Shown piece after piece: positions 23,781 to 37,503 of a stretch of DNA of 64,000 nt. The stretch lies in contig JAPEIS010000001.1 in NCBI GenBank assembly GCA_029531795.1, forward strand, positions 6,076,001-6,140,000, in the 5' to 3' direction. A model generated the notes under the pieces. The model saw nothing but the letters and a program-made list of their open reading frames with translations. It was not told the DNA's origin and did no database searches. Each line of letters begins with the position of its first letter. The stretch's first letter is position 1. A program made the position numbers and the translations under genes. This DNA comes from Sclerotinia nivalis. Lineage: Eukaryota > Ascomycota > Leotiomycetes > Helotiales > Sclerotiniaceae.

Positions 23781-25456
23781 ATGATGGATTCACGTCCGCC
23801 ATCAACTAGAATGCCTACTGGATTGGCAGGAGTTTTGAATGAAGTCGGCCCTGAAGAGCATAAGAGAGATTCTGCTTATTATTCAAGTCTAGATCCGTCA
23901 TCGAAGCGTGAGTCTTTGAGCATTCACTTAAAATGCGCTTCAAAGAATATGCTAACGAACAATCTTAATATAGACAACTCACAATTATCGAACAGCGATG
24001 TCGTCATGGCTCCTTCACCAACTGGATACCATTCCTCCAGTGCCGATATAAGTCCCTCACCTGCAGCAAATCACATTGCCAGTCAACAACTTACCTCTGC
24101 CACTTCTGGCAGCATGAGCGTCGCATCTATGGTCTCCCCATCTTATGAACACTCCGTAGCTGGCCAATTAGTCTCCATGTCAGGCCAAACAAATAGACAA
24201 TCATATGGATCCGGACTTGGAGCTCTTTCAATGAACGGGGATTCCCGTCGGGAGAGTGTTGATTCTAGATTGGGTACTGGTTTCCAAGATTTGCGACTCA
24301 ATTCGCCATACGCCAGCAATAATCAATCAACCACTTCAATCCAGAGCACTTTACAGCAGCAGCGCAACCCTGGTAATACCGCCGACCGCTTGTCAAACCC
24401 CAGATTTTCGAACAGCTATCAACCACAACGTTTACCAGAACCAACGTCCCCCAGAAGTACAATGCCAAAGACCGCTCCCCAGATTACTGGTCCTGCTATG
24501 TCTAATATTGCTCGCGCGGCTGAGCCGACTAAGGGAGAAGCTTGGGCGTTCCCTGAGGAACCAGTGCATAGGGTACCGAACTCGCACGATCGACATCTCG
24601 AGGATAACCAGAGCATAAGCAGATTAGGAACCTCATTCTTAAACCTTGACTCGAGACGTAGTAGCATTGCAGACTCGGTAGCCAGCAGCCAATATACTAC
24701 AGAATCTCGTCTGCCAGCTGGGCAAAGAAGGTTAGAAGATGGAATGTCCTCCGATTTTAGATTATCACGAGCATCATCCGAGTTCCAAAATGTATCTCAT
24801 CACCACCATTCCCTGCAGAATCGTCAAATATCCGATTTACAAGCTGAGGATGGCGATTCCCCAAACAGTGGACAACCTTACAGCCGCACACCTGAACTTC
24901 GTGTGAGCCATAAACTTGCGGAAAGAAAACGCCGAACTGAAATGAAGGAATTGTTTGAAAACTTGAGGGATTTGATGCCTCAAGAACGCGGTAATAAAGC
25001 TAGCAAGTGGGAGATTTTGACAAAAGGTATTTGCAACGAACACTATTCATTGACTTTGTACTAAGAACTACTATAGCTATCGCCGAACATAACGCACAGG
25101 CGAAGGAGATACAAGATTTGAAAGCGAGGCTACACAACTCACAAATCGAGATGGACAATCTTCGCCGCGAGGGTAACGTCATTCGCTTGGAGAATTCACA
25201 GCTTCGCAACGAACTCAATCAAGCTGGGTCCAATAATCATCAGTCTGTGATGAATGGATTCACCTCAATGCCACAGAACGGTGGTTCACATGTCGACATG
25301 AATGCATACCAACCAGAGAGTTACGCCCCAAGAGGTTCTTATCAACGTAACGAGCAATTACCACCACTTCGTGGAATATCACAACCTGAATCCATGAGTG
25401 GAGTTCAATATCAATCGGACATGAACCGTAATGGGTATCGTGATCCTCGATTCTAG
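23781..25456 (+). CDS. Basic helix-loop-helix transcription factor (GlcD-gamma-like)
   Basis: A nuclear sequence-specific transcription factor with a C-terminal bHLH domain. Exons 23781-23907, 23974-25026 and 25077-25456 give 519 residues. The first 350 residues are Ser/Pro/Gln-rich and probably disordered. The basic region RVSHKLAERKRRTEMKELF starts at about residue 352; helix 1, the loop (PQERGNKASKWEIL) and helix 2 follow across the second intron, then a coiled coil with leucine/hydrophobic heptads (DLKARLHNSQIEMDNLRR) to about residue 445. H, E and R in the basic region fit E-box binding. The first intron is 66 bp with no in-frame stop, so a retained-intron isoform would keep the frame. 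The start ATGATG at 23781 follows a very long pyrimidine-rich leader. The family resembles a group annotated GlcD-gamma in Aspergillus; that name is from memory. Confidence 0.87.
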
Positions 25457-26746
25457 ATCTTTGGATTCCGAATATTTTGAACAAGTTATTTCCTTGATAC
25501 CTTTGCGACCCATAGAAATTGGATTCGTATAAGGACTTGACTTTTATAAGATTTTACCTATAGCAAATTCTTCCGCAAGAGTGACCTTGAAAGAATTCAC
25601 TTTCCCTAGGCTATGAAGGTATATCGTTAACAGACCTATATCCGAAAGCCCGATCAAATTATTCGATTTAAATCGAACTTCACTCTCTACTACTTAATAA
25701 TTCTTATCAAGCAAATATCTTTTCGCTTCCGGATCGTATATCATCGAGGCATGTGTTCTATTAGAAAAACGGTTGGCGTTTTATATTTCACTTCACAGTA
25801 TCTATATTTTCTTTTTTTTGGTCACCGATTTTCTGGTAATTTTCGGATACCTCATACTCATTACGTCGACAATATTTCAAGTGGTCGATACGGCGCTTGT
25901 CTCTTTTATACAAAAAGTGAAACGTACATTTCTCGTGCGTTTGGGAGTTAAAGGGAACCTTTTTGCATTTCTGGTATGGAGTGGATTGGGAACTGTGCAA
26001 TGTCCGTAAAAGAATTTATATTCGGATGGTATGGGTAGGTGATGATATGGAATATGGGAGTCTACTGATTCTACCAAATAGTGGAAGAAGGCGTTACTTG
26101 AATATACCCGCTCTCATCTTTGGGTTTCTATTATTATCTTACTCCTACGAAAACCATTCTCGATTTTACATTTTCAATCAAGTTTAATGAAGATTGATTA
26201 GAAATGAGAAACGGGAAAGTTGGATAGACGGAAACTTCATTTGAACAGGATGAGATAGCACAAACTTACTTAGGACATGCAGATTTTTGGACCTACTAAA
26301 TTACTTGGATTTTGAGATGTATGCAAGGGGTTGGGGATGTATGCATGATGGATGTTTAGTTGGGATGAGTGTTAAGATAATGAAAGTAGGTAGCTACAAC
26401 CAAAATGAGAAAAATGACTCGTGTTGTTGGTTTACTCAATGATTCTCTTGACTCTTGTATATTTGTATGGGGCGATTCCTGCTGAATGTTTAATGTTGAG
26501 TAAATGAAGAATGTATGAAATTATCCTAATCGATGTGTGTATGTATGTATGTATGTATGTATGTATGCGTATGTAATGTAATTTAAGGTCATGAAATTAC
26601 CGCTTCCTAATCAATGGATGCTTCGTCTACCTTGTCTACTTTGTCTAGGTACCTTGTATAGGTACTATTAAATCATTTTATGATATCTCATTCCATCTCA
26701 TAGCTCGAGTGAACTCGTGGTTTAGTTTCGATTATAAATATCCCCT
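25457..26746. other. Intergenic region with a GTAT microsatellite
   Basis: Convergent spacer between the bHLH and LtrA-like genes. It contains a GTAT microsatellite at about 26535-26572 and short ORFs without protein character at 25751-26187. Confidence 0.55.
26535..26572. repeat. GTAT microsatellite
   Basis: A run of about eight GTAT units, then GCGTATG. Confidence 0.9.
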
Positions 26747-28996
26747 TCAACTCCCCTCATAAACTCCCTCCTCCCCCCGCCCACTCCCACTCCCAATCCT
26801 CACCATATCCCCCCTCCCCCCCCTCTCCAACTCCCCCCTCGAAACCCTACATCGAGCCGTATACGTACACCTCCCCTTATCGCCGCCAAAAAACGTTTCA
26901 TCCGGACAACTGCACCCCCACAGCTCCAAAACCAATACCCAGAGAACGAGTCCCGTGACGGTGGAGATGAGGTGCAGGGAATTGAGTGGGGAGAGGGGGA
27001 GACAGAAGAGGATTATACAGATGAGGAGGCGGTTGAGGAGGCGGTAGCGTTTGGCGAGTCGAGTGTGTGTGTACGTGTCTTGGTCGGGTTTTTTGTGGAT
27101 GTGCGTTCCGGAGATTAGACCTAGGGTGGGGAAGTGGTTAGTTTAGTTGAGGGAGAGGAGAGGAAAGGAGAGGGAAGAGATGAGAGGAGATGAGATGAAT
27201 GATAAGGAAGGATCAATCAATACATACCCATACAAAACAACGCAATCCCAAACCCCGCACAATAAAACCAACGCAATCCATCCGAAATTTCCGTTTCAGA
27301 TTTCGTCTGATAAGCCTCCGTTAAACCCTCCAAAGAAGCATCATCACCATCTCTCGCAACAACAAGTCTCGAAAGTGCAGCTCCACCAAGTACATAACTC
27401 ATAACAAAAGGTAGATGCGCCAATCCCCAAATCACAGAAGATGTAACATTCCGTCGAATAGCATGCGCATATAAATCCGCACCGTCTAAATCAAAATATA
27501 TCCAATTAAATGCAAATGCTTGGATGAGTCCCAGAACGGCTTTTCCAAAAAATTCATTGAGGCCGAAGGATGCGGCACTTTGATAGATGATGGCGACGAC
27601 GGAATAACCGAAGACTAAGGTTACGAATGCGTTTGTTCGTTCGGTTTTATGCTCGATGTTTGTGGCGGGGTAGAATTCGAATACTCGGTCGGCCCATGAG
27701 GCTAGTCGCGCGGAGATGTATTTGGTGCCTCGTACGATGGATACTACACCTACTGTTCCCGTTAGGTCGATAAAGATGGCGATGGCGATGATGGCAAATC
27801 GTTGGGGTAAGTCGATGTAGATACTTCCTATCCAGAGGGTACTGGGAATTAGGATGATGATGGCTTGGGCTATTAGCATTCCTCGGACCATGGGTATAGC
27901 CCAAGCGAGGAATAGATAGTATGAACCCATGAAGAGACGTGCGGTCAGGTAGAAAGCTATTAGCATCGTGTAGGTATTTTCGAAGGCTTCTAACATATTT
28001 GTCGTGAGACTATTCAAGGTTAGTATTAATATGAAAGCACAATGACTCGGGTGACAACGTGAAGAAAGCTGCATCAGATATGAGTGCATTGCTACTCACC
28101 CAAGTAAACAAGTCATGATAAACAAGATAGTTATTCTTTGGGCTATATCATCCGTTTCAAACCAAGAGATAATAAGAGCTATATCACTCCAAATCTTCCA
28201 ACTCAGGATAAATGTTATGACAAATCTTAAAAGTTCATATCCAGTAGGATTTTCCGCGGCATGATCTCCATTTATAGCAAGAATACCAACGTATAATAGA
28301 TCTACGAAGAGTTCAAATGAGGCTACTTCAGTACTACCTGATGCTCTCCAGAGTAAACCCCGATGGAAATATTGTCGAACGGTAGGCTGTTGATTTGTTA
28401 GCTTAGTATGCTCTAAAAAGACGAGGGGATAAATGAATATTCATATTATTATATAACTTCACCTTTTTATAAAGTTTCATGATCCTCCCCTTCCTCTTTT
28501 CCGCCGTCCAATCCCTCTTCTCATGATCATCAGGCCCATGATACAACGAACTCGCCTCACTCCTCTGACCGGATCCATCATCATAAGTTCTCAAATGCGC
28601 ACTATAACCATATTTTGAAAAATTCGCATCCAGGGCCACCGCATGATCGGTCAACATATGAAGTTCCGAGACAAGAACATCCAATTCCGATTTCACATTT
28701 TCAATCTCATCATAAGCGTCTCCGTGTTTATCTTTCAATGCTTGTCGCTTAGACTCATGGTGAGTATGCGCGGCTCGAAGCGCGTCGAGATGTTCGGGGG
28801 ATCCATTGATCACGAGGTCAAAGGGTTGGTCTTTTTCTATGGTGCTGAGGCGGCGACGGAGGAGATCGGCTTCTTCTGGGGAGGGTGCTATGTGGATTTT
28901 TCGACCGTTGGGGAGCATGAAATTACGGAGTCGTTGGCCTCTGTGGTGGTGGCCGTGGGGAGTGGAAGGACCGCGTGATATTGGAGTTGTAGACAT
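26747..28996 (-). CDS. LtrA-like multispanning membrane protein (low temperature requirement A family)
   Basis: Fungal member of the LtrA family, polytopic membrane proteins of uncertain biochemical role, named after a Listeria cold-growth gene. Exons 28996-28463, 28386-28100, 28009-27228 and 27120-26747 (introns of 76, 90 and 107 bp) total 1977 nt, or 658 residues. The first 180 residues are soluble and charged with likely coiled coil (IENVKSELDVLVSELHML). The family region opens with FHRGLLWRASGSTEVASFELFVDLLYVGI, where the F-DLLYVG signature is typical. Several hydrophobic helices follow (ITILFIMTCLLG, TMLIAFYLTARLF, FAIIAIAIFIDLTG, SVIWGLAHLPFVMSYVL). The last exon adds one more helix and a Cys/Arg/Gly-rich tail encoded by G-rich codons; a frame slip in its G-runs would move the stop to 26800, so the extreme C-terminus is less certain. 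Confidence 0.87.
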
Positions 28997-30202
28997 TTTC
29001 CACAGAGGTATCAGAATTGCAGAAAGGACTCCTAGGTGTTCACACAAATACTTGTCTGATAGTTTTGTGGCTGCTGGTACCAAGGAATTGTGGCTTGAGA
29101 GGAAACTGGCCCAAAAAACAAACAGATGGAAATCCAAAAACGTTCAAAGTTGGAGAGGTATCAACTCATACTATAGATTACTTAGTGCATCTGCATAATT
29201 TCTTGTTATCCAAACTCCATATTATCAAAGCAGAAGATAATATAAAAAGGTTGATAAAATCTTTTGATATAAAACCTCATCTTCGGCCGATAGCAAAACA
29301 CAGCCATAGCCAATATTGAAATGAAAGGAGAAAGTGATAAGGAGGGCGTAAAGTAAAAAAGACCAAAGCGTGGCACCAATCCAATTGTAGTTCATGCATC
29401 GAGGAAGCTTACGAATCGCATTGGCTCCTTAATTCCATCTTCTTCACCATTCGGGGGAAAGTTAGCCCTATCAAAAGTTGGTTACTAATTTCTAGATTTA
29501 CTAATAGTCGGTGCTCTAGATCTGTTCCGGAAAACGGATTGTCCCTTTACCGATTTTGATATAAAATATATCAAAATCTAAAATTGTTACTGAAAAATCT
29601 TATTTTTGAGATGAAAAATAAATATTCGTATTATAACAAATAGAATTATTCATTCGTTTTCCAAAGATATTCGCTTTCCCCTCTAGGAATCAATCGGCCG
29701 TTTGCATCATTCGAGAAAATTAGCCCTACTAGTATCGATGGTTTCAAGATTTACTATGTCTTAAAAGTTATAACATTGCTTGCTACTTCGAATATATTTC
29801 AGCCAATTAATGAATCGTTATATAGATTTATTTACGGGATTAGAAGAGACACTAGGTACAGTTACTTCGGATAAGAAAGGAAACACGTTCGGATCCGAAG
29901 TGTTTGTCAGACATTGAACCCTAGAGGGGGAAAGGGTTCACCTCTTTTGTTTATGATTATCATCAAGATTCATTTCTATGTCCAGCCATGAAGCTCGTTC
30001 AATCAAATGCTACAGCATTATTTGGGATCCTGACAAGGGACAATGAGATGGTTGCTTTGGACCACATTTCACAGTCAGAAACGAAAAATGAAGATGAAAA
30101 AAACATTATAAATTCTAGAATTACAATTCCTACCCAGCCAGCCAGCCAGCCACAAACCCATCTATACACTATACACCAATAAATCATCATCCAAGATATC
30201 AT
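28997..30202. other. Intergenic region holding a dispersed repeat
   Basis: About 1.2 kb between the LtrA-like gene (5' side) and the 3' end of the PKS gene. It holds copy 2 of the repeat also found at 8340-8725. No coding region is supported. Confidence 0.55.
29447..29760. repeat. Degenerate dispersed repeat, copy 2, with flanking direct repeats
   Basis: The core at about 29539-29612 matches 8427-8497 almost base for base. It is bracketed by two related sequences in direct orientation: CCATTCGGGGGAAAGTTAGCC near 29447 and a diverged CATTCGAGAAAATTAGCC near 29707, each followed shortly by AGATTTACTA. That arrangement suggests a small element with terminal direct repeats, or a nested insertion. 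A GATATTCGCTTTCCCC tail near 29669 matches the GATATTCGCTTTCTC tail of copy 1. Confidence 0.6.
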
Positions 30203-33200
30203 CTAAAAACTACACAATTTACTCTTCCCACAAATAGCCCTGGCCAACATCTCAATACTCCCACTACTCAACAATTCTAAAACCTGTAAGTTCGCCTCGA
30301 ACTCCCTCGCAATGAAATTCCTAACCTCAATCGCTACCAATGAATCCAATGCATAATTCGACAAACTCCGCGTAATATCCATATCCTCCGCTTCTAACAT
30401 TAACACCGAAGGTAAAATATGTAATAATCCTCGCGTAACAACTTCTTGCGCTTCTTCAAGGGTGGTAGCGCTTTTAAGCCCGGTATTGAAGGATATATTT
30501 GCTGACGGAGAGTCAGCAAGAGAGGATGAGAGGGCTTCGTGGGCCAGTCGTAGATGTTTGAATTTGGCGTCCGAAGTCCAGAAGGGTGGTGGAGTGGTAA
30601 TTCGCATTCCAGTTATGGTGTGATTATTACATGTACTTGCTAAGCGACCGGTAATGGCAGCACCAAGGAGTGCTAATACTTCTGCTTCGCATATAGTGTC
30701 GCTTCCAAGATTTTTGCTTACTTCGGCTGCGGCATCGAGGTTTTCCGCGAGATAGCCAGCGTCGGATACGGCGGTAAGATCCAAGGAGGAAGCAGGCAAG
30801 CTTTGAGTAAGACGATACTGTACGAATGCATTTAGGAATGTATTTGCTGCAGAATATGCTGCTTGACCTCTGTTTCCTACTGCACCAGCCGCGGAAGAAA
30901 TGGCGACGAAGAAATCTAACTGTTGCGATTTTAGGGCATTGTGGAAATTCCAGGCACCTTGAACTTTGGATTCAATGACTGTAGCGTATTCCTCATATGT
31001 CATTTTCTCGAACAAAACATCCTATTTAAGTTAGTGTTGCTCAGATATTATCAGGAGATTTGACCTACTCGAAGAACCATAGCTCCATGAATGACACCTC
31101 TCACTTCAGGCAAATCAGTAAGCTCATTTGTGATAAGGTTATTTACCGCATCACTATTAGCAACGTCACAATGTCGAATTATGATACTGGCACCAGCAGC
31201 ACCAAGATCATCGACCAACTCCTTAACTTTTCCAGTTACGGAACCACTTCTTGATACAAGAACAAGATTCTTAGCACCCTTACTAACCATCCATCTAGCC
31301 ATACTTCGACCTAAACCACCAGTTCCTCCAATAAGTATGTACGTGGCATCAGGGCGAAGTATCTTGTTTCTTTTATCTGCAGGAGTGGCCTATGATATTG
31401 TTAGTGTTTTGCATGATAATATATTTGGGTACTACTAACCTTGACCAGATCCTCTGGCTTCGGCGCAATAATCAGTTTTCCATCGAAGTTTCCAGATTGC
31501 AATGTTTTGAATGCTGTCTCAATATCCGAGATCTGGAATATTGTGGAACTGATGGGCTTGATGGTACCTTGAATCAAAAAGCTGGAGATCCGCGAAAGGA
31601 GGTTGCTCAATATCTTTGGCCTTTCAATACCCAGAGTTATCAAGTCAACGGAAGAGTAGCTCCTATTGGCTCCACCTTCAAGTCTTGCATGATTTTTTTG
31701 TTTTCCAAGATTGATGAAGCGCCCAAAGTTGCTTAAGCATGCAGAAATCTCCTGCAGCGTATCTGCATCTGTTGAAATACAATTCAATACAACGTCAAAA
31801 TTGTTTTTGTATGATTGTTGGAGAGTGTTCGGTCCGAACGAAGTATTATGGCTCACGATTATCTCCTTTTCGGACAAGCCATGCATTTCTTTAAGCAAAT
31901 CCCTCTTCTGAACGCTGCCAACAGTTACGAAGAGCTTGGCACCCATAGTTTGAGCGAGATTAATGGCAGCTTGTCCCAATGCACTGGATCCTCCATGAAT
32001 TAAGATGGTGTCATCCGGAAGCAGTCGTCCGATATCGTTCAAACCATAGTATGCAGAGCAAAATGCCACAGGCATTGATGCGCCAGCCTCGAAGGATATA
32101 CTGTGATTGATCTTAAAAGCGGAAGACGCATTCATGAGAACCCGGCTGGAATAGACACCTTGAGTGATCGAAATACCCGCAATCCGATCGCCCTGGGCAA
32201 AATTGGTAACATGACTACCCGTCTTCGTCACAATACCACTGCATTCGCAGCCAAAGCCTTCATGATCTGTGTCACCTAAGGCAGCAGCGAGATCTATTGA
32301 ATTCATACCAATGGCTTTAACCTCAACCTCAATTTCATCATCTTCTATTAATTGTTCCGGCGACGCATCGATGAAATGGAGGGTTTCAAATGCACCTGGA
32401 ACGGAGATAGCCATCTTCAGTGGCCGATCTTCTTGTCCAAATGGTGTTAGTTCTAGAGCGGAAGCTTCTGTTTGTTTGTGGACGTATTCGTTCATTTCTG
32501 TGTCATTGATGATACGCGGCGTAAGAAATACGCCCTTTCTCTCCACAAATTCCAGTTCGCAATTTGCATCAGCCTGTGGACCAAAAACACCTTTAAAGAC
32601 GGTGACTATAGCGCTGGTTATATTTTCACCAAGAAGCCTCTCTGGATCCAAATCTAAGGTTGCGAACTTGAGCATTGTCTCAGAGCGAATACTTCTGCTT
32701 AAACCAGTAACCATATTGGCCGTAGGATCAGATGAATTAACATATGCTCCTGTGACGACCCAGAGTATTCCACGAGAACCAATTAGTGCTCTTTGTAAAG
32801 CAAGAAATTCGAAACACGTGAGGGTTGACAAGAATGGTTTATCGAGCTCCGAAATAAAGATACAGAGCTTTTCGGTTGTTTCGATCTCAGATAGATTGCC
32901 GGTGTCGGGTCTTCTTCCTGTCGAATGCTCAAAAAGGTCGGCTAGCTTGGATGCAACAGCTTTTTGTTCCTCCGAATTGCCACGTACAATCACAATTTCT
33001 TCGGATGAATAATCGTTACATTCCATTCCATTCGTTATGCCATTAGTTAGTGCATTGGGAACTTCCGCCGTCTCATTTGAGGCGTCATTTTCTTCGGCAG
33101 AGGTTGAAGTCTGAAGTATAGGCTCCCAATCTAATTTGTAACAAAGTTCTCTTTGCACATCAATCTCCGAATTTAGATCTGTTTCTACTATTGGCGAAAT

Positions 33201-36200
33201 CGTTAAATCGCGTATTATAATGAGTGGATCCTTTGATGGATGATCATTGACTGCAAACATCGAGACGCTGGCGGGCTTCGGACGGCCAGATGAGAAAGTG
33301 CCCTCACAGAACGCCTGAAGGGATGCACCGGGATTGTTCATGAGTTTGGTGATTTCTCGCGAAATTGTTATTTGTCCAACGGATGAAGGCAGATAGACAG
33401 TATCCATTGGATTTTGGCCTGCGTCAATGATTGGCCAGTACATCTCAATAACTTGTTCAAGAAATGCTGGATGGATTATCATATCTTCTTGATGCTCTTT
33501 TGGCATTTCTTGCTTGGTGTCTGGAACCATGACTTGTGCCATTGAGGCATTTTCACAAGCGTGGCATTCATTCATACCTTGGAAACTTGGTCCATATGAA
33601 ACACCTATGTTCGAAAGTGATTCGTATAACTCGGATTTGTTGATGGCACTTGTTGCTGCTTCAGTAATCTTTGCCATAGACGATTTTATTGCAGATCCGA
33701 GATCATGATTGTCTAGTTTTGTGGCAATAATTCCCTGGCAGTGCAAGGTCCATCCTTTATTCGAGGCCCACGAATGAACTTTGAATTCGTCCCAAATATC
33801 AAAAGCAGAATTTTCCTGTGTACGAGGACGTAGCTGGAGAGTAATCTCGACAGGATCTTCGGTAAGCACAAGTGGTTTGCTGACCAAGACATCGCGCAGC
33901 TCAAAGTTACTGTACTGAATATTACCGGATGCTGCCTTTTGCGATGCCGCTTCTATTGCTATTCCAATGAAAGCAGACATAGGAAAAAGTGTTAGAGATT
34001 GAATCTTATGATCCCGAAGCCATGGAACATCGTCAATTCGGAGAATATTTCTCCAAGTTGGCTCAAGATCATTCGAGTAATTAGCCAATGTACCTAGAAG
34101 ATCATGGCGTTGAGCTGTTCGACCTTTGTGCTTTTGCATTAGACGTGGTTCATGCCAGTACTTTGTAGCGTGATTCCAGGGGTATCGAGGCATGTCGATC
34201 AGTAATGAAGGAGGATTGAGAGGGGGAGTAATGTTAATGGCGCCGAGCTCAAGGGTCGCGCCTTTCGTGAACAATGTCGATGCTAAGTCTATTGCTGTTT
34301 CCACAGCATCTTTATTCCTCACAAGCGCAGACGCATAAGGAATCTTCATTGCATCCTTCCCACAAGTCTTTAGGATCTGCTTGATTGGGCCAGCAAGAGC
34401 TGAATGGGGTCCTAGCTCAATGAGCATATTAACCCCAGTTTTGTTTTCATCAGTTGGTGCACACATGTCCGTCACAGCTTCAGAGAATCGAACTGCTTGT
34501 GTCAAATTGTTGACCCAGTACTGGGCCTCAAGTCTTGGCCCTTCCACCAGATGGCCAAGTAATGAGGAATGAAATTTGACATCTGTAGTTTTGGGAAGAG
34601 CAAGAGATTGAAGACATCTTCGGTAGTCCTTTGAAACCAAGCTCATATGATGAGAGTGATAGGCCACATCAACCTGTAGCTTCCTATTGAACATTTGTTT
34701 TTGTTCCATTAATGCTTGAAGTTCGTCGATAGCTGGCTCATCTCCTGATATAGTTAAGCTGGACGGACTGTTGAAGCAGGCTATACGAACCGTTTTTGCG
34801 TTGAGTTGATCGATAAGTGGTTCGATCTCCTCCTTACTACACCCAACAGCCATCATTGATCCTCGGAGATCGGGAAACTTCTCCCTTAATCCGACAGTCG
34901 CTAGACCTCTATAGTATGCAATTGCCATGCAGGATTCAAGAGGCAGAATGCCAGCCGCATATGCGGCTCCAATCTCACCACTGGAATGACCAGCAACGGC
35001 TGCTGGAGTTATATTCCAACTTCGTAATAAATCAGTCAAGGCCAGCTGTATTGCTGTGCATGCAGGTTGACTAATATGGGCTTCATTGACAAGCGAGGAT
35101 GTGACATCTTTAGTGAGCTCGGTGATTAGAGAGAAAGGTGCCCCGAATGAAGCCAGACATTTGTTGCAAGCATCTAGAGATGCAGCGAAGACCGGATAAT
35201 GCTCATAAAGCTCACGACCCATTGCGTTCCATTGAGCGCCTTGTCCAGTGAATATGAAGCCAATCCGCAGTGGTTCAATCTCTCTCATTGGTAAGACTTT
35301 TCCAGAGTTTAGTGCTTGAATAAGCTCGAAGGATGATGTGGCTGGGATTGCAACTCTCCACTGAAGTCTGAATAATAATTAAGTTAGCACCGATGCCGCC
35401 GTTATTCTCATACTAGATCAGATCTAGAATAATTTGAACTTTCAGATCCTCGAATATTCAACTCAAGCTAAAAATTCCTTCCAGTAGAGTGGAACGATTA
35501 CATAGACTCAAGCTTGGATAAGACGTGTTGGACTGATATGTAAATGGAAAGAATACTCACAGAGATCTACGCTGTCCCAGCGTGTAAGCCACATTGCTCA
35601 TTAGACCATTTTGGAAGAATTCCGGTCTCCGTTCCAGGTAGATGCCGATGTTTTTCATGAGTGCTTCCAGCGCACCTTTATCGTTCGCGGATAATGTGAT
35701 CAATCTTCTACTTCGTAGCGCTTTCTCGCTAGATTCCGGTTCAACCTCAGTTATGAAAGGGGCCCGCTCTAAAACAACATGTGCATTTGTGCCTCCAAAT
35801 CCAAAGTTGTTTACACTGGCAAACTTCTTTGGTCTTGGCCATGGGCGCTGACTGATTGGAACCTATGGCAAATCAGCATTGATTAAACCCTAAAGGTAAT
35901 TCTCTACATACCTTTAAATGCCACTTCGAGAAAGGTATGTTCTCATTAGGCGTCTTAAAATCGTGATTAGGCAGAATAAAGCCTCTCTCAAGCATCATAG
36001 CTGTCTTGATTACGGATATAATACCTGTTATTTTTGTCTTAGTTTTCTGGAAATTTTACGACAGCCGAATAGTACTCACCAGAAGCAGCTTCAAGATGTC
36101 CTACATTTGATTTCACGGATCCAACGAATAGGGGGTTTCTGGCATTTCTGCCTTCCCCAAATACATTATACAGAGCTGTAGCTTCTATAGGATCTCCGAC

Positions 36201-37503
36201 CTTAGTACCGGTCCCATGAGCTTCCACGTAGCCAGTATCTTTTGGATCGATACCAGCGCTTTCATAAACCCATTTCATGAGCGATTCTACCCCGGTAAGT
36301 ATTCTGAATGGCAAATTCAACTGGAACCTATTCTGATCTTACCTTGTGCTGAACCATTAGGCATAGTTATTCCTGGAGTCTTACCATCTTGGTTGATGCC
36401 ACTGCCTCTTATTACGGCTCTGATGTTATCGTTATCCTTTAGAGCTTGTTCTAGAGGTTTCAAGACGATCAAGCCACAACCCTCACCGCGCCCATAACCA
36501 GTTCCTCGGCTGTCGAAAGAAAATGATCTCCCTTCATCAGAAAATAAACTGTAAATGTTAGGTAAAATCCCCAAAGAATATACAGTTATGAAAAGCTCAC
36601 CGAGAATTCGACATTGAAATCCAATTTTCTGGTAGCATATTAAGATGGCATCCACCTGTAATAGCTGATTTGCATTCGCCGTTTCGAAGACTCTGGCAAG
36701 CCTGATGTAAGGCAACTAAGCTCGAAGAGCAGGCGGTGTCCATGGTAAAACTAGGTCCGCGCAGATCAAAGAAATGCGAAATACGATTTGACTGCATAGC
36801 AAAAGCGCATCCTAATTTGTTTAGTAGGGTGCGGTATAATATAGCCGGAAGCGAATTGCTTACCTGTAGCTTGGTACATAGGAATACTCTCTGTGTCCAC
36901 AAATGATGCCGATTCATACTCTGAAAACGAGCCACCGACGAAAACTCCCACATCCTTCCCAACAATTTCATGTTTAGGAATCCCAGCACTCTCCAAAGCT
37001 TCGAAAGTACATTCCAGTAAGATCCGTTGTTGAGGGTCCATGGAAGTAGCTTCTTGGGCAGTAAGACTGAAGAACGGCGCGTCGAAAAGCCCTACATCTT
37101 CCTTAAGGAAATTTCCACCAGCCGCATTAAAACAACCCGCCTTCCCGGGGTTAGGATGATAAAAGCTTGCGGTATCAAATCTCTCCTTCGGTATTTCTGA
37201 CCAGCCACTTCGAGCCCTTGAACAGAGCTCCCAGAACTCATCTGGAGTGCTGACGTTTCCTGGTAGACGGCATGACATTCCAACGATTGCTATGGGTATC
37301 TGCTTCGCAACTTGAGGCTGACTATACCCCGAGATGTATCCATCTTTGAAAGCTTGTGAATAAATGTCTTTGAAGGCCTTTACTTCCGGCGCATCGCCGT
37401 CCTCTCCTGGAGCAGCTTCGAAGTTCTGCTCTGATATCGTCTCCGCAACTGCACCATTCACACCCTCCTGAGGCGAGATCCAGGTGGTCGCTGAAGGCGC
37501 CAT
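30203..37503 (-). CDS. Highly reducing type I polyketide synthase (KS-AT-DH-psiKR-ER-KR-ACP)
   Basis: An iterative highly reducing PKS building a reduced polyketide chain from acetyl/malonyl units. Nine exons (37503-36864, 36811-36601, 36548-36343, 36286-36080, 36024-35912, 35862-35561, 35367-31440, 31389-31069, 31021-30203) total 6747 nt, 2248 residues. KS: DTACSSS with Cys about 241, HGTGT with His about 376, KSNVGH with His about 416. [10 protein letters not shown], then GHSSGE with the nucleophile near 688. [11 protein letters not shown] with His about 1012; the second motif reads HPAFLEQ. No methyltransferase motif is visible between DH and ER. ER nucleotide site: [10 protein letters not shown], about 1686. 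KR: GGTGGLG about 1890, with SSAAG and QAAYSAAN supplying Ser/Tyr/Asn. [13 protein letters not shown], pantetheinylated Ser about 2201. There is no thioesterase, reductase or condensation domain, so release must occur in trans. It is divergent from the FSH hydrolase gene. The product is unknown. Confidence 0.95.

Noticed and set aside
26747..26935. Separate 62-codon ORF on the minus strand, Cys/Gly/Arg-rich
   Set aside because: It is the last exon of the LtrA-like gene in the spliced frame, not an independent gene.
32269..33012. 247-codon ORF opposite the PKS
   Set aside because: Antisense shadow inside a PKS exon whose motifs are unambiguous on the other strand.
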